A DNA stretch of 64,000 bases from Fibrobacter succinogenes (GTDB taxonomy: Bacteria; Fibrobacterota; Fibrobacteria; Fibrobacterales; Fibrobacteraceae): NCBI GenBank assembly GCA_902762795.1, contig CACWPM010000001.1, forward strand, positions 1 to 64,000, read 5' to 3'. Below, in pieces: positions 16,392 through 24,184 of this stretch. The notes under the pieces are model-generated. The model ran no database searches and was not told the DNA's origin. It saw only the letters and a program-made list of their open reading frames with translations. Both the position numbers and the translations under genes were made by a program. Each line of letters starts with the position of its first letter. The first letter of the stretch is position 1.

Positions 16392-17399
16392 ATGTCTAGA
16401 TTTTGGATTTATGCGTTCATTGTGAATTTAAGCATCGTTGCCGCATGCAGTGACGATGTCGCCGGAGCGCACGATGAACAAAATCAATCAGGACGCACTC
16501 ATGTCATTGAAAACCCAAAGGATTCATTATCTAGCGAGGCCCCGTCCAGTTCATACTCACGTTCATCGAAGACCACCCTCTATTTTTCAAACAAAGTCGA
16601 AATCAAAAAATCCTCTTCTAGCACAGCACCATCATCATCGAGTAAAACACAAAAATCTTCAAGCAGCTCGAAGCCCGTTGCCAAGTCATCTTCTTCCGAA
16701 ATCCTGTCATCCAGTTCCGAGCAACCTGAAGATTCAAGTTCTAGCACGCCAAAATCCAGCGCATCACTCCGCTTTTACGACTGCGATACATACAACTGTG
16801 TCACGATGGACTACTTAAATCCTAATGTGTCATACGGAGAATTTTTGGACAAGCGAGATAACCAAGTTTATCGTACCATTGTCATCAGCAATCATGTGTG
16901 GACCGCACAAAACATGAATTTCAACGCGGATACAGCGACTCCGGCAAGTTGGTGTTACGGGAATAATCCGCAGAACTGTGATAAGTACGGGAGGCTTTAC
17001 ACTTGGGAAGCGGCGCAAAAAGTCTGCCCGGACGGATGGCACCTGCCTTTGGCGGAAGAATGGTTGGAGCTTTTAGGCGACCACGCATGTAAAGAAGAGG
17101 TTTCTGATGATGGAACGCTAGTTTTTTATTGTAGTGGAAACAAATTAATGTCCTCGGAAACTTGGAAAGAATCCAAAAATGAAAATGCGCTCGGTTTTTC
17201 GATTATTGCCGCAGGATTAAATTTGGATAAAAATTTCTTGGGCATTGGAGAAGCATCCATTTTCTGGTCTGCAACAGATACTCTTTCTTTATACGCTTAT
17301 GCAGCAATGCTGCAAAATAACAAAGATTACGCACTTTTCGGAGCGACTACAAAAGAGTACGGACTATCCGTCCGTTGCATCAAAGGAAAAGTCGAATAA
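16392..17399 (+). CDS. FISUMP-domain lipoprotein
   Basis: 335 residues. The lipoprotein signal ends in IVAAC near residue 20. A long Ser-rich, low-complexity linker (about residues 45-125) leads to a FISUMP domain: VWTAQNMNFN, WCYGNNPQNCDKYGRLYTWEAA, VCPDGWHLPLAEEW, FWSATD and the closing LSVRCIKG. FISUMP stands for Fibrobacter succinogenes major paralogous domain; its function is not known and it is thought to be displayed on the cell surface. The ATG comes at 16392 after an AT-rich region. This gene is the strongest single clue to the organism. Confidence 0.92.
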   Translation: MSRFWIYAFIVNLSIVAACSDDVAGAHDEQNQSGRTHVIENPKDSLSSEAPSSSYSRSSKTTLYFSNKVEIKKSSSSTAPSSSSKTQKSSSSSKPVAKSSSSEILSSSSEQPEDSSSSTPKSSASLRFYDCDTYNCVTMDYLNPNVSYGEFLDKRDNQVYRTIVISNHVWTAQNMNFNADTATPASWCYGNNPQNCDKYGRLYTWEAAQKVCPDGWHLPLAEEWLELLGDHACKEEVSDDGTLVFYCSGNKLMSSETWKESKNENALGFSIIAAGLNLDKNFLGIGEASIFWSATDTLSLYAYAAMLQNNKDYALFGATTKEYGLSVRCIKGKVE

Positions 17400-17475
17400 G
17401 GCGAAAATAAATTTCACAAGTGCGCGCGTTTTCTATCTTTAATCTTATAAACTTTTCAACCCCATAAGTTCCATT

Positions 17476-19902
17476 ATGTACGATCCTCGATTTTTACCCA
17501 TTTGCAAAGAAGACCTGGACGAACTCGGTTGGGATTACGTTGACGTGATTATCATCAGCGCCGACGCTTACGTGGACCACCCTTGCTTTGGCCATGCGGT
17601 TGTCGGGCGACTTTTGGAACATGAGGGTTTGCGCGTGGCGATTTTGCCGCAGCCGAACTGGCGCGACGACTTGCGCGATTTCAAGAAGCTTGGAAAGCCG
17701 AGACTTTTCTTTGCAATTTCGAGCGGCATGGATTCTATGGTGAACCACTACACCGCCGCAAAGCGCCTCCGCAGCGACGATGCCTTTACGCCGGGGAACA
17801 AGGCAGGCTTCCGCCCGGATTACGCGACATACACGTACGCAAAAATTTTGAAAAAGCTCTACCCCGATGTGCCGCTGCTCATTGGCGGTCTCGAATCGAG
17901 CTTGCGCCGCGTGACGCATTACGACTACTGGAGCAACAGACTCAAGCCGAGCATCCTGTTCGATACGCAGGCCGACATTCTCGTTTACGGCATGGGCGAA
18001 AAACCGCTGAAAGAAATCGTTCGTTTGCTCAAAAAAGGCGTTCCGTTTTCAAGCCTGAATTCCGTTCCGCAAACCGCCTACTTGGCGCCCAAGGGGAACG
18101 TCCCGAAGAACAGCAAGTGGGAAGATTTGCGACTGTACAGCTACGAAGAATGTTTGGAAAGCAAGAGGAACCAAATCGAGAACTGCCGCAAGGTGGACAT
18201 CGAATGTAACAAGTGGTTCCAGCACCGCATTCTGCAAGATGTCGCCGAACAGACCGTGGTGATTAACCCCGCGTACCCGCCGCTAGAATACGGTGAACTC
18301 GACGAAAGCTTTGAATACCCCTACGCCCGCGAACCGCACCCGCGCTACAAAAAACGAGGCAACATTCCGGCGTTCGACATGATCAAGTTCAGCATCAACA
18401 CGCACCGAGGCTGTTTTGGCGGATGCAGTTTCTGCGCCATCAACGCACACCAGGGCAAGTTCATCGCGAGCCGTAGCCGCGAAAGCATTCTGCGCGAAGT
18501 CGAAATCGTCACCAACATGGAAGGCTTCGCCGGAACCATCACAGACCTTGGCGGCCCTAGCGCGAACATGTACAACATGCGTGGCCGTGACCCCAGCCGT
18601 TGCCAAAAGTGCGCCCGTGCAAGTTGCCTCACGCCCAAGATTTGCGACAACATGGACACGCACCACGCCGAAATCTTGAGCCTTTATCGCGAAGTGCGCA
18701 ACCATCCGAAAGTGAAGCACCTGTTCATCGGAAGCGGCGTCCGTTACGACATGCTCTTGCAGGAGACGGATGATGAAGAACTCCGCAAGGATCACGAAGA
18801 ATATGCCCGCGAACTCATCGACTACCATGTGAGCGGTCGTTTGAAAGTTGCGCCTGAACACACGAGCGATGCGGTCTTGAAATTGATGCGCAAGCCGAGC
18901 TTTACGCTGTTCCACAAGTTCAAAGAATTCTTTGACGACGAATGCAAACGCATCGGCAAAAAACAACAGTTGATTCCGTACTTTATCAGTAGCCATCCGG
19001 GATGCACCGAAGCCGACATGGCTGAACTTGCACTCGAAACAAAGCAATTGGGTTTCCAATTGGAACAAGTGCAAGACTTTACGCCAACGCCGATGACCAT
19101 CGCGACCGAGATGTTCTACGCCGAAATGACACCGGACGGAAAGCCGCTCTTTGTCGCCAAAACGCCCGAAGAAAAAGCGAACCAGAAGCAGTTCTTCTTC
19201 TGGTACATTCCGGCAAACCGCCCGCACCTGCGAGAAGTTTTGGAACGCCTCAAGATGGGTAAGGTCAGCCGCTTGCTACTGAGCCGCACTGCAATGGCCG
19301 AGGGCAAGGAATACTTCCCGAGCAAGGAACGCGAAGAAAACGAAGACTTCCGCAATCGCGAAATGCAAAAGCGCGACGAGCGCACAAACGCATTACGCCC
19401 GAAAAAAGAGAAAGTCAAAAATCGTTGGAGAGACGAAGGGTACGAACCGCGTGAACCGCAAAGGGAACCGCGCGAATTCCAGTTCCGCGAAGAGCGCCAA
19501 GGATTCCGTCAAGACCGTCGCGAAGAACGCTTTAGTGAAAGTCGCGGGAACCGCTTTGGCGAGAATCGTGAACGCTTTAGCGAGAGTCGCCGATTTGGTG
19601 AACGTAATGGAGAAGGTCGCGAGAATTGGCGAAACGAAAATCGCCGTTTTGACGAGAATCGCTTTGACCGCAATGAGAATCGCCGCGACTTTGACCGTCG
19701 AGATTTCAATCGTAATGGGGACCGCCGCGGGAATGCATTCGATAACCGCCGCGACTTTGACCGCCGCGGAAATCAGCAGAATGCGCCGTTCCGCGAGCAC
19801 CGCAATATCGAAGACAAGAACCGCTTCAACAGCGGCGAGATAAACCTCGCCAGCCGCCGCTCACACGGTAAAGGTTTCAAGAAGCCATCGTTTAAGAAGT
19901 GA
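17476..19902 (+). CDS. ygiQ: YgiQ-family radical SAM protein with Arg/Asn-rich C-terminal tail
   Basis: 808 residues. The N-terminal domain (DVIIISADAYVDHPCFG, IGGLESSLRRVTHYDYW) and the radical SAM motif CFGGCSFC (about residues 314-321) with GKFIASRS are those of the YgiQ/UPF0313 family, whose reaction is unknown. PEHTSDAVLKLMRKPS and HPGCTEADM are also conserved. From about residue 640 the protein turns into a tail of about 170 residues made of Arg, Asn, Asp, Glu, Phe and Gly in RRDFDRR/RFGENR-type repeats, which looks disordered and RNA-binding. The tail is continuous with the domain, with no frameshift. E. coli YgiQ is about 740 residues and lacks so strong a bias. Confidence 0.9.
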   Translation: MYDPRFLPICKEDLDELGWDYVDVIIISADAYVDHPCFGHAVVGRLLEHEGLRVAILPQPNWRDDLRDFKKLGKPRLFFAISSGMDSMVNHYTAAKRLRSDDAFTPGNKAGFRPDYATYTYAKILKKLYPDVPLLIGGLESSLRRVTHYDYWSNRLKPSILFDTQADILVYGMGEKPLKEIVRLLKKGVPFSSLNSVPQTAYLAPKGNVPKNSKWEDLRLYSYEECLESKRNQIENCRKVDIECNKWFQHRILQDVAEQTVVINPAYPPLEYGELDESFEYPYAREPHPRYKKRGNIPAFDMIKFSINTHRGCFGGCSFCAINAHQGKFIASRSRESILREVEIVTNMEGFAGTITDLGGPSANMYNMRGRDPSRCQKCARASCLTPKICDNMDTHHAEILSLYREVRNHPKVKHLFIGSGVRYDMLLQETDDEELRKDHEEYARELIDYHVSGRLKVAPEHTSDAVLKLMRKPSFTLFHKFKEFFDDECKRIGKKQQLIPYFISSHPGCTEADMAELALETKQLGFQLEQVQDFTPTPMTIATEMFYAEMTPDGKPLFVAKTPEEKANQKQFFFWYIPANRPHLREVLERLKMGKVSRLLLSRTAMAEGKEYFPSKEREENEDFRNREMQKRDERTNALRPKKEKVKNRWRDEGYEPREPQREPREFQFREERQGFRQDRREERFSESRGNRFGENRERFSESRRFGERNGEGRENWRNENRRFDENRFDRNENRRDFDRRDFNRNGDRRGNAFDNRRDFDRRGNQQNAPFREHRNIEDKNRFNSGEINLASRRSHGKGFKKPSFKK

Positions 19903-19912
19903 CATCAAAGAT

Positions 19913-19938
19913 GTCATCCTGAGCGAAGTCGAAGGATC
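19913..19938. repeat. Dispersed GTCATCCTGAGCGAAG repeat
   Basis: GTCATCCTGAGCGAAGTCGAAGGATC. A near-palindromic element of the kind scattered through many bacterial genomes; a diverged copy is at 60334-60360. Confidence 0.65.
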
Positions 19939-19954
19939 ACGTGAAACTAATCAA

Positions 19955-20180
19955 GAGTGTGCAAGCACACTCCACCATTGCAAAATCACGGAGTGATTTT
20001 GCCAAACGCGCGGCTCGGTTATAGCCAAGCAAGGTTGACGCTTCGCGTCCGTGGCTTCATTTATCAAATATAAAACCATAAATGGTTTATGCTTGATAAA
20101 TTTGCACACTCTTGGCTGCAACACTCGCCTTATGCGTTTGTCTCCTTTCCGGCTCATTTAGGAGCGTGCAAGCACGCTCC
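19955..20180. repeat. Hairpin cluster flanked by a direct repeat of the prmA 3' end
   Basis: Four palindromes in 226 bases. 19955-19972 is GAGTGTGC-AA-GCACACTC. 19980-20002 is GCAAAATCAC/GTGATTTTGC with loop GGA. 20059-20101 is a long hairpin with arms ATTTATCAA/TTGATAAAT. 20161-20180 is GGAGCGTGC-AA-GCACGCTCC and lies inside the last codons and stop of prmA. The first and last are direct repeats (continuing into CCACCATT) that differ by a compensated T-A to C-G pair, so both keep a perfect stem. On the minus strand the outer copy still spells W-W-S-V-L-A-H-S-stop, like the PrmA end W-W-S-V-L-A-R-S-stop. Confidence 0.6.
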
Positions 20181-21000
20181 ACCATTCGCCTTTGGTGCGT
20201 TCGACGGAGACTTTGAAACCAGCTTCATCGAACCACTTGAGGATGTAATCCTTTTCGACTTCAAGCTGACCGCTGATGATGAGTTCGCCGCCTTCGGCGA
20301 GCAAATCTTCAATGTCATCGCGAAGCGGCCAAAGCTCGCTGCGGATCATGTTGCAGAGAATCACGTCGAACTTCGTTCCGTCCTTGAACGCATCCAAGAA
20401 TCCGAGCACGCAGTCACTTTCACCAAAACCATTACGTTCAAAGTTTTCCGCAATGCAGGGAATCGTGAGCGGGTCGATTTCCGTTCCCACAGCAAGGCTT
20501 GCGCCCTTGCGACGAGCAAACATCGCGAGGATGCCCGTTCCCGTTCCGATGTCGAGAACAGTCTTGCCCTTAAAATCGATATTTTCCATGAGCGCAGCAC
20601 AGCTACTCGTTGTCTCGTGCTCGCCCGTTCCAAATGCAGTCTTTGCCTCAAGTTCCAAGACAACCGCTTCAGGATCTTCCGGCGTGAACTCCACCCAAGG
20701 CGGACGCACCCAAAGATGCTCGCTCACAGCCACCGGCTGCGCGCGGTCACGCCACCACTTGTCCCAATCCTTTGCAGGCTCCTCTGTCACCGTGAAGTTG
20801 TACTGCGGAAATTCCGCCACGATGCGGTCGCGTTCCGACTTGTCGCCCGTGTAAAAACAGAACTCCGTGTGACCAGCGGTCACCGGGTCGAGTTCCTCGA
20901 GCGTCGCAACACCCGCCTCGAAAAGCAGGTAGCTTGCAATTTCATATTCTTCATCGGGGCAGTTGCCCTGAGCCTTGTACCAAGTATCAATTTTCTGCAT
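20158..21000 (-). CDS. prmA: Ribosomal protein L11 methyltransferase PrmA
   Basis: 280 residues. PrmA trimethylates ribosomal protein L11. The methyltransferase core is clear: TAFGTGEHETT, VLDIGTGTGILAMFA and the adenine-binding EIDPLTIPC. The substrate loop reads ILCNMI where most family members have a NILA-type motif, a modest variation. The N-terminal L11-recognition region is present. The last eight codons and stop overlap a perfect palindrome that is repeated about 200 bases downstream. The gene diverges from the Fic gene across a 150-base spacer. Confidence 0.92.
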   Translation of the reverse strand: MQKIDTWYKAQGNCPDEEYEIASYLLFEAGVATLEELDPVTAGHTEFCFYTGDKSERDRIVAEFPQYNFTVTEEPAKDWDKWWRDRAQPVAVSEHLWVRPPWVEFTPEDPEAVVLELEAKTAFGTGEHETTSSCAALMENIDFKGKTVLDIGTGTGILAMFARRKGASLAVGTEIDPLTIPCIAENFERNGFGESDCVLGFLDAFKDGTKFDVILCNMIRSELWPLRDDIEDLLAEGGELIISGQLEVEKDYILKWFDEAGFKVSVERTKGEWWSVLARS

Positions 21001-21156
21001 AGATTAAATTTATGAAAATTAGCGGCGCAGCAAATTCGCACACAAAATGCAACTCCTAAAAAAGTGATATATTTACAACGAGCTAAATGCACTATCTAGA
21101 TAGCGCCCCAGAATAAATCCGGGGTGACAAAGAAAAGTGTCGCGAAAACAACCAAC

Positions 21157-22188
21157 ATGCTTTACATCCACCAATTTCCAGACTGGACGCGTTTCCGCTT
21201 CGATTCTCCCAAGGTGCTCCAAGCGCTTGGGCAGACACGCCTTGCAGAAGGCAAGCTCATCGGGATCATGCAAATCTGCGGATTGAAGGACATCGAAGCC
21301 AAGCTCCTCGCCGAAGACATCGTCGCCAATTACGCCATCGACGGCTACATGCTTGACCTCGCGAACACGCTCGCCGAAGTGGAACTCAAAAGCAAAGGCT
21401 CGCAAAACTACATCAAGAACTATCTAGGCGCCATCCAGAACGCCTCCGCCCCGCTCACCGAAGAACGCCTTTTCAACTGGCATTCCGCGATGGGTCAGAA
21501 CAAAGTCTTAAAATTCCGCGAAGTCCCGAGCGAAGTGCAAACGACCATCGATGAAAAACAGCTCCATTTTGTAGGCCCAAACCCGGAACGCCTCCAAAGC
21601 GAAATGAAAAACTTTTTATCGTGGTTTGAAAGCGCTAATATAGATGGGGTGATTAAAGCCGCAATTGCACACTTTTGGTTCATCACGATCCGCCCCTTCG
21701 CCGACGCAAACGGCAGGCTAGCCCGCGCCATCACGGCGATGCAACTTGCACGCACCGAGAACACGACACATTGCCAGTACGCACTGAACAAACAAATTAA
21801 CATTCACAAAAGCGACTACTTCAAGATTCTCGCACGCACACAAGCCGCAAGCGGAGACCTCACCGAATGGATTTTATGGTTCCTGCAGATGATGCGAAAC
21901 GCCATCAAGGATAGCGAAGAACTTTTCGCCTCTGCAATCAGCCGCATCCAGTTCCGCAGCGCCCACGCAAACGATACATTCAGCGCCCGCGAACAGCAGC
22001 TCCTCGACGAAATCATGGCGGGCCGCCTCGCACAACCCTTCACCGCAAAAGAAGCCGCAGCCCTCTTCAACGCAAGCCACGACACCGCCCTCCGCGAAAT
22101 CCAGAGTCTCATGGACAAAGGAATCCTCGAGACAAACAAAAAAGGCGGCAGAAGCATGCGGTATAAGCTTGTGGACAGTCATCCGTGA
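21157..22188 (+). CDS. Fic-family protein (DUF4172 type) with degenerate catalytic motif
   Basis: About 343 residues: an N-terminal DUF4172 domain (MLYIHQFPDWTRFRFDS), a Fic core and a C-terminal winged helix (FTAKEAAALFNASHDTALREIQSL). Fic enzymes attach AMP or other groups to protein side chains. The signature is HPFxxGNGR; here it is RPFADANGR, so the catalytic His is Arg (codon CGC at 21691-21693) and the first Gly is Ala. The Asn-Gly-Arg phosphate-binding part is kept. The protein may therefore be inactive as a transferase or act as a regulator. A GTG at 21124 is a possible earlier start; neither start has a good ribosome site. It begins the defence-rich stretch. Confidence 0.85.
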   Translation: MLYIHQFPDWTRFRFDSPKVLQALGQTRLAEGKLIGIMQICGLKDIEAKLLAEDIVANYAIDGYMLDLANTLAEVELKSKGSQNYIKNYLGAIQNASAPLTEERLFNWHSAMGQNKVLKFREVPSEVQTTIDEKQLHFVGPNPERLQSEMKNFLSWFESANIDGVIKAAIAHFWFITIRPFADANGRLARAITAMQLARTENTTHCQYALNKQINIHKSDYFKILARTQAASGDLTEWILWFLQMMRNAIKDSEELFASAISRIQFRSAHANDTFSAREQQLLDEIMAGRLAQPFTAKEAAALFNASHDTALREIQSLMDKGILETNKKGGRSMRYKLVDSHP

Positions 22189-22328
22189 TAAACGCTAAAA
22201 CCTGATATTTCCAGCATTCGTCAAAATCGACTTTACGCAATAACCGAGGGAAACAATCATATCAAAGTTGTAATACATCGTATTAAACAAGTTGTATCAA
22301 CTGTGTGGGGGTAAAGAAAACGAAGTCC

Positions 22329-23128
22329 TTACCCTCTACGCCCAACCTCTTGCTCGATTTGTCGCAATTCTTCCATGTCTGCTTTATCGGCATCAATGGC
22401 ATCCTGCTTTTTGCGACGGAGAGCGAACTCGTCATAAATTTCAGAAACATGCGATTCCATCTGCTTATTTGAAATGTGCCCCGCATCGCGTAATACATTT
22501 TTATTTTGGAAAGTAAGCAAGGCATCTACATTATTGCGCCAAAAATCCAGTGTCAAGTCCCGACGTTCCTTCACGCGCAATTCTGCGGAATCCAGGAACA
22601 GCACCGTCAAACGGTTCAGCGACGTCGTGAGTCAGATAATTCTTGGCAATATAAATATCCTGCTTGCGGACTACAGAACCATGCCATGATGTAAGCCCCA
22701 TATTCGGCTTTGCGGCATCTGCGTTGCCTTATCCGTTGCGTCATAATCGCTACTCAACGCAAGCAAATCTCGAACCTTTTGGTAAAAACGCTTTTCAGAG
22801 GCGCGGATGTCACGAATCCGCTCAAGAAGTTCATCGAAATAATCGGGCCTGCCATCTGAATTCTTGAGGCGCTCATCATCAATATCAAAACCCTTCACCA
22901 AGAACTGTTTTAAGTGCTGATTCGCCCAAATTCGAAACTGAGTTCCCCGCTTACTACGGACCCTAAAGCCAATGGCCAAAATCATATCCAAGGAGTAAAA
23001 ACGGACGTTGTAATTCTTGCCATCTGTTTTTGGTTCATCCAGACATTGCCATCCTTGGCCATCAGGGTGACCTTAGCCTTGCCGTCTAGCGTGTTGTAGA
23101 TGACGACATTCTGCTCTTGATTTTCCAT
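22329..23128 (-). pseudogene. rhuM pseudogene (virulence RhuM family) with several frame breaks
   Basis: Three minus-strand frames spell one RhuM protein. The start (23128) gives MENQEQNVVIYNTLDGKAKV to MNQKQMA, then breaks. A second frame resumes at GKNYNVRFYSLDMILAIGFRV through FDELLERIRDIRASEKRFYQK to SSDYDATDKATQM, then breaks. A third gives ADAAKPNMGLTSWHGSVV and DIYIAKNYLT. A fourth runs from LNRLTVLFLDSAELRV to the C-terminus at 22329. About 45 residues seen in the intact homologue at 52958 are missing at the first break. The first two breaks fall at short repeated words (AGATGGCA and GCAGATG), as expected for deletions between microhomologies. Not functional. Confidence 0.85.
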
Positions 23129-23554
23129 ATGGTTTTAGTCTAAAAAAGATTCTAGTTAAATATACTTACAAGTAGATGACAGAAAATGACAAATTGATAA
23201 AAAATCCCACCCCTCAATAGCAGCCTTCCAGTTTCTTTATTATCTCGCGCCTCGCCTGCTTAATGGGGTTGGAATCGTCAGCGACCGCCTCGTCGATATA
23301 TTCGCGGATTTTGCAACTGAGCTTGTCTTGGTCCAAAAGTTCGCCCATGGGCTGCTGGGAACCAGGCCAAATCATGCTACACGCGCGAGGAATTGTAAGG
23401 AACGGGGAGGGCAAGGGCTTATGTCAACCTATGTATCAGAATTTTCAAGAGAATAGCACCATGTCTATTTGATTGACTCAGTTAAACATTTGCAGAAATT
23501 TAAATTTCTTTGAAATAAATCTATTTGCTAACAGGAAACCGAGGAAGAAATAAT
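23129..23554. other. Spacer between the rhuM pseudogene and the McrBC locus
   Basis: About 425 bases without a convincing gene. A minus-strand frame at 23214-23414 ends in LSCKIREYIDEAVADDSNPIKQARREIIKKLEGCY, which has the composition of a real protein C-terminus, but there is no ribosome site and no start in keeping with it. It may be the tail of a gene lost by deletion. Confidence 0.4.
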
Positions 23555-24181
23555 TTAAAACTGATTACTTGTAATATGAAAACCGCAGCCATTAGGGCAT
23601 GGATAAACACGTAACGGGCGTCCCTCTTCCTTAGAACGATGTTCCGCAACAACAAGCGCCTCACCCTCCGTTGAATACAACATCTTTCTTTTGCCATCTT
23701 TCCCGCAACAGGAGCACTCTTCATTTGCAGGAATCGAACGATCCACATCCTTTGCCAACTTCGTTATTTTTCGACCCAATTCCCTCGATTTTGATGCTTT
23801 AATCTTTTGGGTCTTTTGCTCCGAGGCCCATTGATTCACCTTCTTTGAAACATACTCGGCATCGGCACGCTTTTGGCGCTCTTCTGCAATAAAAGCCTTG
23901 ATCTTATTTGGAGCCTGCTCATAGAACTCTTCAAAAACTTTTCTCTGCTGTTTTAATTGCTTGTAGTAAGACGACCTTTTAAATTCACTGATATCACTTA
24001 CTTCTACAAGTAACTTGCTTTTATCGTCAATCCATTTTTGAAGAGATTCCTTCGTTTTGCTTGCATCAATATAATCCGAAAGAGCCCAAGAAACCCGTCG
24101 CAGAAGATCGTTACATAAACGATTGCGTTCAGCGGCAATGACCTTGCGACGTTCAAAGAATTTGCGAATGAAAGAGAACAT
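23555..24181 (-). CDS. Third gene of the McrBC operon, with C-terminal zinc-ribbon-like motif
   Basis: 208 residues, family not recognised. The first 150 residues are charged and helical, probably coiled coil (FERRKVIAAERNRLCNDLLRRV, KQLKQQRKVFEEFYEQ, EERQKRADAEYVSKKVNQ). The C-terminus has CSCCGKDGKRK and, 35 residues later, YPCPNGCGFHITS: two paired-cysteine knuckles with an aromatic-rich end that suggest a zinc ribbon. It begins three bases after the mcrC stop, so it belongs to the same transcript. A role as an extra subunit or regulator of the restriction complex is inferred from position only. Confidence 0.6.
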   Translation of the reverse strand: MFSFIRKFFERRKVIAAERNRLCNDLLRRVSWALSDYIDASKTKESLQKWIDDKSKLLVEVSDISEFKRSSYYKQLKQQRKVFEEFYEQAPNKIKAFIAEERQKRADAEYVSKKVNQWASEQKTQKIKASKSRELGRKITKLAKDVDRSIPANEECSCCGKDGKRKMLYSTEGEALVVAEHRSKEEGRPLRVYPCPNGCGFHITSNQF

Positions 24182-24184
24182 AGA

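Noticed and set aside
23214-23414. 66-codon minus-strand frame before the McrBC third gene
   Set aside because: Only the C-terminal half looks protein-like and no start site supports it; it may be a leftover tail.
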